From: GCA-020343675 sp964462945
Lineage (GTDB): Bacteria; Planctomycetota; Phycisphaerae; Sedimentisphaerales; Anaerobacaceae
NCBI GenBank assembly: GCA_964462945.1
Contig: CAYWZW010000075.1
Location: 1 to 25,194 of the forward strand
Direction of reading: 5' to 3'
DNA: 25,194 bases
Below the pieces are notes generated by a model. The model did no database searches. It saw only the letters and a list, made by a program, of their open reading frames with translations, and was not told the DNA's origin. A program made the position numbers and the translations under genes. Below are positions 1-6,773 of the stretch, piece after piece (position 1 is the first letter of the stretch; each line of letters opens with the position of its first letter).

Positions 1-1172
1 CCGAAATAGACGGTATGCAGCTTGGCTCCGAAACCCGCGGTCCAGCTCAGCGTCAGGTCCGTCGTGCCAATGAACTTGGACCCGTCCGCTGGGACAGGGT
101 TGTAGGCCTTCTTGGGCGGGACCGAAAAGCTCCAGACGGGACCTCTCCACGGACTGTTCGGGTTGGCCTGGTTGACCTCATCGATTCGCCAATAGTAGGT
201 CGTGCCCGGAACGAGGCCGTCGGGATAGGCAAATCCGGGGAAGCCGGCCACATAATACGTCAAGGCCTGGTTGCCCCGGAACGTACCGGCGGTGCCGCTG
301 TTCACATCGGCAAAACTCTCGCCCAGATACACGTCGTGTGAGACGGCAAAATCCCCAGCGGTCCACGACAGGGTGACCCAAGTGTCCGCATGCATAGCGC
401 CGTCTTTGGGATTCGGACGCCGGACGTACGGGTTGCCGGCGGCAACGAACGTGAGATACCAGTTGTTAATCCATTCACTTATAACTTCGCCGCGCGGGTC
501 ATTGTCCTGACCGGATGTCTGGTAGAAAATACCCAAGCGACCCCCCGTAACCGTATTAACAACGATAACGGGGTCGGCTCTCGTTCCAGCAGCGTTTTGA
601 GCAAGAATCAGCTCCGGCTGCCAATCGCCTGTAAGCTCATTAAGATGGAATGGGCGATCCGTTGCGAAATTTTGTAAAGTCGGAGTGTACTCCTGACCTT
701 CGGCTGTAACAGTAACAGCAGTATCATCGTCCCACATTGTAATGCCGGGGATGTCCATCATTGCCCGTATTCCACCTTCGCCATTAGTTCCAGCACCATT
801 TACGACGTAGAACATGTAGTCCCCGGTGTTGATAATAACATTGCCGTCATCCAAAAATAATTCGGCTAATGAGTTATCAGCCTGACTATTACCAGGTGCA
901 TAAATGGTGTCTGGGAACTGTCCGTTGAGAATCAAAAGGTCTGCCGCACCATCACCTGTGTGGTCTCTTACCCAACTTGCAAGAGCAGTTTGTTGAGTGT
1001 CTGTGAACAGTTCAATAGAAACAGCCTTTACGTTGTTAACAATTTCTTGCATTTCGCGGTCAGCCGCAGCTTGCGAATACCAGCCTGCTTGTGTTGAAAT
1101 CGCTATGTCAGAAGCCATAGCCGTCGTGCAAAATGCCAATGCGACGCCGAATACCAACACTATATTTTTCAT
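1..1172 (-). CDS. Secreted multi-domain protein with Fn3-like repeats (3' end outside window)
   Basis: This frame is open from the ATG at 1172 to the left edge (390 codons, no stop), so only the N-terminal part is visible. The start has a strong Shine-Dalgarno (AAGGAGG about 7 nt upstream) and a short signal peptide ending near residue 19 (TAMA|SD). Residues 20-235 form an alpha/beta-looking domain (DLLILNGQFPD, DGNVIINTGDY, GRLGIFYQT) resembling glutamine-amidotransferase-like folds; I cannot name it firmly. From about residue 250 comes an Fn3-like repeat (SHDVYLGE, TTYYWRIDEVN, PNSPW) and the start of a second one. These closely match residues 262-400 of the protein at 19132-21978. The N-terminal part is clearly more A+T-rich than the repeat part, with the change near 440-480. 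Probably an exported surface or matrix protein; ligand unknown. Confidence 0.85.
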   Translation of the reverse strand, partial: MKNIVLVFGVALAFCTTAMASDIAISTQAGWYSQAAADREMQEIVNNVKAVSIELFTDTQQTALASWVRDHTGDGAADLLILNGQFPDTIYAPGNSQADNSLAELFLDDGNVIINTGDYMFYVVNGAGTNGEGGIRAMMDIPGITMWDDDTAVTVTAEGQEYTPTLQNFATDRPFHLNELTGDWQPELILAQNAAGTRADPVIVVNTVTGGRLGIFYQTSGQDNDPRGEVISEWINNWYLTFVAAGNPYVRRPNPKDGAMHADTWVTLSWTAGDFAVSHDVYLGESFADVNSGTAGTFRGNQALTYYVAGFPGFAYPDGLVPGTTYYWRIDEVNQANPNSPWRGPVWSFSVPPKKAYNPVPADGSKFIGTTDLTLSWTAGFGAKLHTVYF

Positions 1173-1428
1173 TTTTTTGCCTCCTTAATTTTAACTGAGA
1201 ACTGATAGGAAATTTCGCTCCGGCCACACGCCAAAGCGGACGGCATGGGTCCTGACCCTGCTTCGCTCTTTATCCCGGTCGGGTCAGGACAGCTCATTTT
1301 GACTTGATTCCACCTCCTTCCTTACCACCGCCCAATACAGGCGATTCACCGAAGAGTCAGAATCTGCACGTGAGGATAGAAAATTTCTCTGCTATGCAGT
1401 CCAAAAACGGCGAATCCTCATAGTTCTA
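1173..1428 (-). promoter_or_regulatory. Long 5' leader with inverted repeats
   Basis: No protein gene is supported between 1173 and 1565. The leader part holds a 7-bp inverted repeat (TGAGGAT 1371-1377 / ATCCTCA 1414-1420) just after the predicted transcription start. It also holds a 10-bp inverted repeat at 1249-1290. A second AAGGAGG lies near 1313-1319, far from the real start. A related pair of short direct repeats (TCTGCACGT followed by GGATA) occurs near 1363 and 1473. No known riboswitch class is recognised. Confidence 0.35.
1249..1290. repeat. Perfect 10-bp inverted repeat (REP-like hairpin)
   Basis: GTCCTGACCC (1249-1258) and GGGTCAGGAC (1281-1290) are exact reverse complements separated by 22 nt. 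As RNA it would make a stable hairpin in the leader of the gene starting at 1172. It lacks a T-tract, so a terminator role is weak. A dispersed REP-type element is an alternative. Confidence 0.55.
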
Positions 1429-1458
1429 TTTTTACCAGATTCTTCCCCTTCCCGTCAA
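1429..1458 (-). promoter_or_regulatory. Predicted sigma70-type promoter of the gene at 1-1172
   Basis: On the minus strand, TTGACG (1458-1453) is followed after 18 nt by TAAAAA (1434-1429). The bases leading into the -10 read ATCTGG. The predicted transcript starts near 1422, giving a leader of about 250 nt. The same layout precedes the related gene at 19132. It is called from motif and spacing only. Confidence 0.5.
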
Positions 1459-1565
1459 GAGAATTTTCCACATTCTGCACGTCGGGATAAGGGTTCTTGA
1501 CAGGACGCATGGAGAATCACCGACGGTTCTTGCGTTTGTGACAGGATTTTGCCAACTGCCGCGAC

Positions 1566-3161
1566 TTAGAAAATCTTCCTATAAATGTGGCAGTAAGGCG
1601 TTTTTCCATTGTTTTTGTAGTAATCCTGATGGTATTGCTCGGCGGGCCAGAACTTCCCCGCGGGCGTGATCTCAGTTTTCACGTCAAAACCCTTCTTCTT
1701 CAGGGTTTGAACCAGCCCGGCGGCGATTTCCTTCTGCTTTTCATCCAGATAGAAAACGCCGGATCGGTACTGCTTTCCGATGTCGGGCCCCTGACGATCC
1801 AACTGGGTAAAATCATGGGTCTCGAAAAACAGCCGGGCCAACTGCTCGTAGCTTGTCTTCGACGGATCATAGATCACTTCGACCGCCTCGGCATGACCCG
1901 TCTTGTCCGTGCAGACCTGTTTGTAGGTCGGATTGTCAACGTGCCCCCCCGTGTAACCCACGGTCGTGGATATGACGCCGGGGGCTCTCTGGAAGTAATA
2001 CTCAGTCCCCCAGAAACAGCCTGAGGCGAAAATTGCCCGTTCCGTCTGCGCCGCTGCGGCTTCGGCCTTCGGCAAAACGAGGGGCTGTCCGGCGGGAACA
2101 AAATTCATCGAAATCGAGTTGACGCAGTAGCGGGTATTCTTGGGGGTAAGACGCTCTCCTGCGAACACGTGGCCGAGATGAGCGCCGCAGTTGCTGCAAA
2201 CGATTTCCGTCCGGACGCCATCGGCGTCGAGCTGCTTTTTCACAGTGCCTTCTATCTGGTCGTCGAAGCTCGGCCAGCCGCACGTAGTCGGAAATTTGCT
2301 GGAAGAATCAAAGAGCTTTGCCCCGCATCGTTTGCAGGCATACACCCCGTCTTCAAAATAGTTGTAATACTTGCCGCTGAACGGTGCTTCCGTTCCCTTG
2401 TGGAGGATCACCCGTTCTTCTTCGGCGGTGAGCTTCTGCCGTAAGGCGGCGCCAGCCGTCCCCGGGCGGACATCCCCTGGCGGATTGTACATGTTCGTGT
2501 CCCTGTAGAAAGCAATCTCATCGACAAAAATGTCCGCATCGAATTCTCTTCCCGCCGCCGCGACGGCAATACTCTCCAACACTTTCGTGTTGAGTGGTGC
2601 GATTGGAGAATTCGGCCTGAATAGTGTAAAAGGAATCTCGACCTGCTGCCAGCTCCCATCTGTTGAAAACGTGGCCTGATAGAACTGCCCGGGTAACCGC
2701 GTATCCCTTGTTCGCAGACGAACGGCGTATGACTGCCCATTGCCCATGACCGACAGCCTAACGCCTTTGAACCTGTGAGCATCGAAGCTCCTGCCTCTCG
2801 AACTAAGCCCGCCATCCGCGTGGCGGGCAAGCCCGGCCCCGGCCTGGATGAACCCTCCGTTGTTGGCCAGAGACACCGAGCCGGTTATATGCAGACACGA
2901 GCGGCCGTCGTGTTCCCCGAATTCGATTCTCCCCGTGGAAACCCCGCCCACCACCCGGTCCGAAACGAACTCCCATTGGGCGGCGAGTCTCTTGCTGGAG
3001 CTATCGGATGAAAAACTATCTATCAGCATCTCGCCGGGCGGTTTTTCCGTCCTCAACGTCGGGCGATAAGACTGTGCTCCAGCACTTCCTTTCAGGACTA
3101 CGGCCAAAAGAAGTGGAAACAGAACCAACGGCAGAACGGCAACATGCCTTCTGAGTTTCAT
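1566..3161 (-). CDS. CIA30 - MsrB - MsrA fusion, exported methionine sulfoxide reductase
   Basis: It reduces both R- and S-methionine sulfoxide in proteins, probably in the periplasm. Numbered from ATG 3161: signal peptide to about residue 29 (GSAGAQ); CIA30/NDUFAF1-like domain about 45-220 (FVSDRVVGGVSTG); MsrB about 245-356 with zinc cysteines C276, C279, C322, C325 and catalytic C346 in RYCVNS; MsrA about 376-531 with GCFWG (catalytic C382). Both catalytic cysteines and all zinc ligands are present, so both enzymes should be active. An ATG at 3167 is also in frame, but AAGGA (3170-3174) lies only 2 nt from it and 8 nt from 3161, favouring the latter. Residues 110-119 are encoded by a palindromic repeat element. 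MsrA/B fusions are known; the N-terminal CIA30 domain is unusual, and its binding role is unknown. Confidence 0.92.
   Translation of the reverse strand: MKLRRHVAVLPLVLFPLLLAVVLKGSAGAQSYRPTLRTEKPPGEMLIDSFSSDSSSKRLAAQWEFVSDRVVGGVSTGRIEFGEHDGRSCLHITGSVSLANNGGFIQAGAGLARHADGGLSSRGRSFDAHRFKGVRLSVMGNGQSYAVRLRTRDTRLPGQFYQATFSTDGSWQQVEIPFTLFRPNSPIAPLNTKVLESIAVAAAGREFDADIFVDEIAFYRDTNMYNPPGDVRPGTAGAALRQKLTAEEERVILHKGTEAPFSGKYYNYFEDGVYACKRCGAKLFDSSSKFPTTCGWPSFDDQIEGTVKKQLDADGVRTEIVCSNCGAHLGHVFAGERLTPKNTRYCVNSISMNFVPAGQPLVLPKAEAAAAQTERAIFASGCFWGTEYYFQRAPGVISTTVGYTGGHVDNPTYKQVCTDKTGHAEAVEVIYDPSKTSYEQLARLFFETHDFTQLDRQGPDIGKQYRSGVFYLDEKQKEIAAGLVQTLKKKGFDVKTEITPAGKFWPAEQYHQDYYKNNGKTPYCHIYRKIF
2805..2832 (+). 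repeat. 28-bp REP-like palindromic element, coding copy
   Basis: The core GCCCGCCA-TCCGCG-TGGCGGGC (2807-2828) is an 8-bp perfect stem with a 6-nt loop. The full 28 bp (2805-2832) recurs exactly, inverted, at 3372-3399. This copy lies within the CIA30 part of the Msr fusion, keeps the frame and encodes ARHADGGL and flanking residues. Confidence 0.8.
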
Positions 3162-3200
3162 ACGCATAATCCTTAACTTCTTTGTGAACGTTACCTCTAT

Positions 3201-3236
3201 ATAATACCGGCAATCGGCGGAGTTTGTTTGAACAAA
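3201..3236 (-). promoter_or_regulatory. Possible promoter/operator of the Msr fusion
   Basis: On the minus strand TATTAT (3206-3201) could be a -10. A palindrome with TTTGTT/AACAAA arms and a 2-nt centre (3223-3236) falls at about -35 relative to the predicted start, where a repressor or activator could act. No good -35 hexamer is seen, so this is tentative. Confidence 0.3.
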
Positions 3237-3371
3237 TCTGCGGAAGACCGGGCTTCCGGCATCAACCAGATTTCATCGACACGAACGCAGGAATACTGGC
3301 GTGAGCCACGAGAAAACCTCCGGCTATTCTTGCGGTCCTCCGGCGTCGATGGGTATGCTTCCTTTGTCAGA

Positions 3372-3399
3372 GCTTGCCCGCCACGCGGATGGCGGGCTT
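3372..3399 (-). repeat. 28-bp REP-like palindromic element, intergenic copy
   Basis: This is the exact reverse complement of 2805-2832, in the 260-bp gap between the cytochrome gene stop (3427) and the Msr fusion start. It forms the same 8-bp stem with a 6-nt loop. It could serve as a transcript-end hairpin for the upstream cytochrome gene, but no T-tract follows. Confidence 0.8.
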
Positions 3400-3426
3400 G
3401 CCCGGTGAATCGCACGTGGGAGATAT

Positions 3427-4041
3427 TTAGTCTGCTCTGTTTGTTTGCAGGAGCTTGCCGCTTTGCTTGTCCCAGATGACGGTGCGGACCTTCATTCGGT
3501 GGTCGCCGTGGCAATTGGTGCAAACGGTTCTGCCGGGATCGGGCTTGTCGAGCTCGCCCTCCTTGCGGCCGGCGTCGTCCTTTTGGGGAGCTTTATGGCA
3601 GCCGCGACAGAAAGGACCGATTTTGTCGGCTGAGTACATGATCTCCGGAGCCGTTGTGTTGTTTTCATCGTTTTGGTGTGCGGCAGATTCGCCGTGACAT
3701 TTGACGCAGCCGACGTCGGCCTCGGCGTGGCGGCTCACAAGCCATTCGGTCCTGTAGTTGGCGTGGCACACAAAGCAGGCCGCATTCCCGGCGGCAGCCT
3801 CCGTAGTTGCAGCCACAGGGGTTTCTTGCCCTTCGGCCGGCTCGTCGAGGAGCAGCGGCGAGCCCTTGTCAACTACAAGGGGTGGAGGTCCTCCTTCGCT
3901 TGCGGCCTCCTTGCGGGTGAGAGAAGCAGCCTGGGTGTCGCCCGGCTCAGACTCGGTTGCAGGCGTGCAGCTCAGAAGGCTCGAAACGGCAAGCAAGAAA
4001 GGCACGACAAGTATCCCGGAAAGACCATCATCTGTTCTCAT
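3427..4041 (-). CDS. Tetraheme cytochrome c lipoprotein
   Basis: A small electron-carrier protein of 204 aa. Four CXXCH heme-binding motifs are visible: CFVCH (89-93), CVKCH (112-116), CRGCH (145-149) and CTNCH (174-178). Extra histidines (for example H105 and H181) could act as distal ligands. The N-terminus has a hydrophobic stretch ending LLSC with C25, a likely lipobox, so the protein is probably membrane-anchored facing the periplasm. Residues 26-85 are low-complexity and look like a flexible linker. The start has AAGGA 6 nt upstream. It begins 21 bp after the stop of the AKR-like gene, so the two are probably one transcript. The redox partner is unknown; the pattern resembles NapC/NrfH- or cytochrome c554-type heme spacing only loosely. 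Confidence 0.88.
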   Translation of the reverse strand: MRTDDGLSGILVVPFLLAVSSLLSCTPATESEPGDTQAASLTRKEAASEGGPPPLVVDKGSPLLLDEPAEGQETPVAATTEAAAGNAACFVCHANYRTEWLVSRHAEADVGCVKCHGESAAHQNDENNTTAPEIMYSADKIGPFCRGCHKAPQKDDAGRKEGELDKPDPGRTVCTNCHGDHRMKVRTVIWDKQSGKLLQTNRAD

Positions 4042-4062
4042 TCGTCGTCCTTGCGCCGAGTC

Positions 4063-5166
4063 TTAGACGTATTCCCAGTCTTTGAGCCATTCATAGCTGG
4101 GCGGCAATGAAGCCCAGGCGCGATCCATGGCCTGCTCGAGCTCGGCTTTCTCCTTCACGTCGAGCTGGCGGCGCTCCTTGACGGCAAGGGCGATGTTGTC
4201 CACCTGCTGGACGCTGATCAGCCCCGGCATCGGCGCCGTGATGGCCGGGTTGCAGAGGATATAGCGGATGGCAAGCCGCGCGATGTTATTATCCTGCTGG
4301 GCGTAGGGGCTATCGGCCGAGCTGTCGCCCTTGAACACAGAGTTACTGGCGAAGGGCTTTATGCCGAACCAGCCGACGTCGTACTTCTTGAGAGCGGCCC
4401 AGAGACCCGATTCGTCGGTCACGAGTTTGGTCTTGGCGGTGTACGGGGTCAGGATGACCTCGATGTGGTCGGAGTATTTTTCGATAGTCTGCTTCAGATG
4501 CGGCCTGTCATGCGACGAGAAGCCGACGAATCGGGCGCGGCCGGTTTTCTTCGCCCAATCGAGGGCTTTGACGGCCTCTTCGACCTCAGCTTCAGTATGG
4601 GCGGTGCTGTCCACAAGCAGGCTGTTCCGCCAGAGGTCCACATAGTCAAGGCCGGCCTCTTTCATCCCCTCGTCGAGGCCCTGCTTGAGCTTCTCGGCCG
4701 ACCGCCATTCCTCGAAGCGGCTTTCTTTGATATGCCAGGAATAACCGAAGTACATCTTGTCCCGGCGGCCTTCGAGAGCCTTGGCGTAGGCGAGGATTTC
4801 CTCCCGGCAGCAGGCGTCAACGTAGTTGATGCCTCGCTCGATGCAGCGGGTGACCACATCGCGGCGGTTCTTTTGGAAGTCGCTCTGGTCGATGTTCGTG
4901 GTCATCCAGCCTTCCGGCTCGTCGCCTCCTATAATTTTCACCAGGCGCTTCCAATGACCGCCCAGACAAACAGCGGAAATCATCAGGCCCGTTCTGCCGC
5001 ACCGGCGGTATTCCATATCCGGGTTGTAGTTGAGGATTTTGCTCGTGTCGATCGTGCCTGTCTCGGCAGCGCGAGCACTGTGGGCAAGTGCAATGCCGGC
5101 ACCGATGGCGGCGCCAACGACAGCACCATCCCGAATGAACCGACGACGTGTGAGTTTATCATCCAT
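4063..5166 (-). CDS. Tat-exported aldo/keto reductase-like protein, catalytic tetrad degenerate
   Basis: The 367-aa product starts with a twin-arginine signal (TRRRFIRDG, then a hydrophobic stretch to about 33). The AKR barrel follows: YRRCGRTGLMISAVCLGG (53-70), INYVDACCREEILAYAKAL (113-131), DYVDLWRN (174-181), RFVGFSSHD (212-220) and a C-terminal segment with AITAPMPG. Of the usual Asp-Tyr-Lys-His tetrad only D117 is clear. The Tyr position lies in ACCREE, the Lys strand reads KMYFGYS, and the His position is N181. NADPH-dependent reduction is therefore doubtful, also because Tat export carries it outside the cytoplasm unless it is pre-loaded with cofactor. AGGAGG sits 8 nt before the ATG. 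The tetraheme cytochrome gene follows in the same operon, which suggests a redox partnership. Similar Tat-type AKR-like proteins are frequent in planctomycetes. Confidence 0.85.
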   Translation of the reverse strand: MDDKLTRRRFIRDGAVVGAAIGAGIALAHSARAAETGTIDTSKILNYNPDMEYRRCGRTGLMISAVCLGGHWKRLVKIIGGDEPEGWMTTNIDQSDFQKNRRDVVTRCIERGINYVDACCREEILAYAKALEGRRDKMYFGYSWHIKESRFEEWRSAEKLKQGLDEGMKEAGLDYVDLWRNSLLVDSTAHTEAEVEEAVKALDWAKKTGRARFVGFSSHDRPHLKQTIEKYSDHIEVILTPYTAKTKLVTDESGLWAALKKYDVGWFGIKPFASNSVFKGDSSADSPYAQQDNNIARLAIRYILCNPAITAPMPGLISVQQVDNIALAVKERRQLDVKEKAELEQAMDRAWASLPPSYEWLKDWEYV

Positions 5167-5469
5167 TCTGCGAACCTCCTGACTTTCCCGTAGTGTTCCG
5201 GGATACTACCATAGCTGACCTTTGCGTTTAACGCTTACGATAAGTTCTATACCTTTCGTTTGCCCATGCTACCAAAGACCGTACTGAATCTCAAGAGAAT
5301 TAGGGCATAATTTCCGGCGGGGGCTCAGAATAGTTGCATCAGCCAAAAAAAGGTGTTAATATCCGGCATTGGGCGACTAAGGACTCGTGCAGGAGTATTT
5401 TAGCAGGAAATATCAAAGGAAACGTACGCCTGTGAAGCCGGGAGAATCGTTTGGAGGCGCTCGTAGCAG
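5167..5469. other. Divergent intergenic region between AKR-like and PQQ-like genes
   Basis: This 303-bp stretch separates two divergently transcribed genes. It holds the Shine-Dalgarno of the AKR-like gene (5175-5180), a small palindrome GCGTTTAACGC (5224-5234), a predicted plus-strand promoter (5334-5362) and GGAGG (5453-5457) ahead of the PQQ-like gene. No clear minus-strand promoter was found, and no gene is supported. Confidence 0.5.
5334..5362 (+). promoter_or_regulatory. Predicted sigma70-type promoter of the carbohydrate operon
   Basis: TTGCAT (5334-5339) and TAATAT (5357-5362) are 17 nt apart, close to consensus. Transcription would start near 5369, about 100 nt before the first gene, and could serve the genes from 5470 to 12015. 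Confidence 0.5.
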
Positions 5470-6750
5470 ATGAGAACAGCACATCGAATCGCGGTTGCGT
5501 GCACATGCTGGCTGGCGGCTTTGCCGATCATCCAAGGTGACCCGGCTTTTGCTGAGAACTGGCCCGGCTTCCGCGGGCCGAGCCGGCAAGGCATATCTCT
5601 TGAAAAAGATGTCCCCATAGAATGGAGCGAGACCTCGAACATTGCCTGGAAAACACCCATTCCAGGAGAGGGCTGGTCGTCGCCCATCGTGTTCGAGGAC
5701 CGCGTATTCGTGACTACTGCAACGGACGAAGGCGTTTCGTTCCGCCTACTGTGCCTCAGCCGGGAAAACGGGGCTGTCCTCTGGGACAAAGAAATCTTCC
5801 GACAAAAAGCCGGCCATAAGCAACAGTTCAACTCGTATGCCTCCTCTACGCCGGTGACCGACGGCCAAAGAGTCTTCGTTGTGGCCGCAGATGGGAGTAT
5901 CGCCGGGGTTTCGATGGATGGAGCCGTTGTCTGGACAAATCGCGATGTTGATTTCTATAGCGAGCATGGGCTGGCCGTCTCGCCCGTTCTTTATGAAGAC
6001 CTTCTGATCGTTGCTTTTGACGGCAGCAGCTCCGGCCCGGACACCAAACTCGGCTGGCAGAAGCCCTGGGACCAGGCTGTGATCATGGCGCTCGATAAGA
6101 ACACAGGGAATGTCCGCTGGAAAGGCAAGCGAGGTCTTTCCCGCGTCGCTCATGTCTGCCCGCAAATCTTTCGCCAGGACGGCCAAGACCAGCTCGTCAG
6201 CTCGGCGGGTAACGTCGTGCAGGGTTTTGATCTCGAAACCGGCCGGAGGATATGGACGGCCTCAAGCCCCGGCGAAGGCGTCGTACCTTCGGTCGTCATT
6301 GGTGAGGGCCTTGTCTTTACAACTTCGGGTTTTGGCGAGTCAACAATCCGCGCCGTCCGCACGGGCGGCGAAGGCGATGTCACGGACACGCATATCGCAT
6401 GGGAATCTACCGAAGACGTGCCGAAAGTCCCGTCGATGCTCTACGTCGAACCCTTCCTCTTCCTGATCACCGAAGGAGGCGTCGCGAAATGCTTCAAAGC
6501 CGCAACCGGACAGGTCATCTGGCGGGAGCGTTTGGACCCGAAATACTCCGCCTCGCCCATCTGGGCCGAGGGCAGGATTTATTTCCTCTCCGAGAAAGGC
6601 ACCACCACGATAATCCAGGCGGGGCCTGAATTCAAAGTCCTCGCGCAGAACCCGCTCAACGAGAAATGCTGCGCCAGCCCGGCGATCTCACGCAAACAGA
6701 TTTTCATCCGTTCCGAACATAATGTCTTCTGCATCGGCCGGAGCCGGTAG
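5470..6750 (+). CDS. PQQ-like beta-propeller repeat protein, exported
   Basis: A 426-aa protein with a signal peptide to about residue 28 (DPAFA|EN), followed by ENWPGFRGPSRQG, a hallmark of the planctomycete family of PQQ-like/BamB-type propellers. Repeated blades show the pattern of a hydrophobic strand, then D/E-x-x-TG and W: SRENGAVLWDKE, DKNTGNVRWKGK, DLETGRRIWTAS, KAATGQVIWRE. Such proteins may bind PQQ or act as scaffolds or binding proteins. No calcium or cytochrome c motif is evident, so an active quinoprotein dehydrogenase is not shown. The start has GGAGG 12 nt upstream, slightly long. It is first in a five-gene run, with 23 bp to the glycosidase gene, which suggests a role in extracytoplasmic sugar handling. 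Confidence 0.88.
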   Translation: MRTAHRIAVACTCWLAALPIIQGDPAFAENWPGFRGPSRQGISLEKDVPIEWSETSNIAWKTPIPGEGWSSPIVFEDRVFVTTATDEGVSFRLLCLSRENGAVLWDKEIFRQKAGHKQQFNSYASSTPVTDGQRVFVVAADGSIAGVSMDGAVVWTNRDVDFYSEHGLAVSPVLYEDLLIVAFDGSSSGPDTKLGWQKPWDQAVIMALDKNTGNVRWKGKRGLSRVAHVCPQIFRQDGQDQLVSSAGNVVQGFDLETGRRIWTASSPGEGVVPSVVIGEGLVFTTSGFGESTIRAVRTGGEGDVTDTHIAWESTEDVPKVPSMLYVEPFLFLITEGGVAKCFKAATGQVIWRERLDPKYSASPIWAEGRIYFLSEKGTTTIIQAGPEFKVLAQNPLNEKCCASPAISRKQIFIRSEHNVFCIGRSR

Positions 6751-6773
6751 CGCCAATCGTGGAGTCGATTCTC

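Noticed and set aside
4465..5193. 242-codon plus-strand frame over the AKR-like gene
   Set aside because: Antisense shadow; the minus-strand gene has a Tat signal and strong Shine-Dalgarno.
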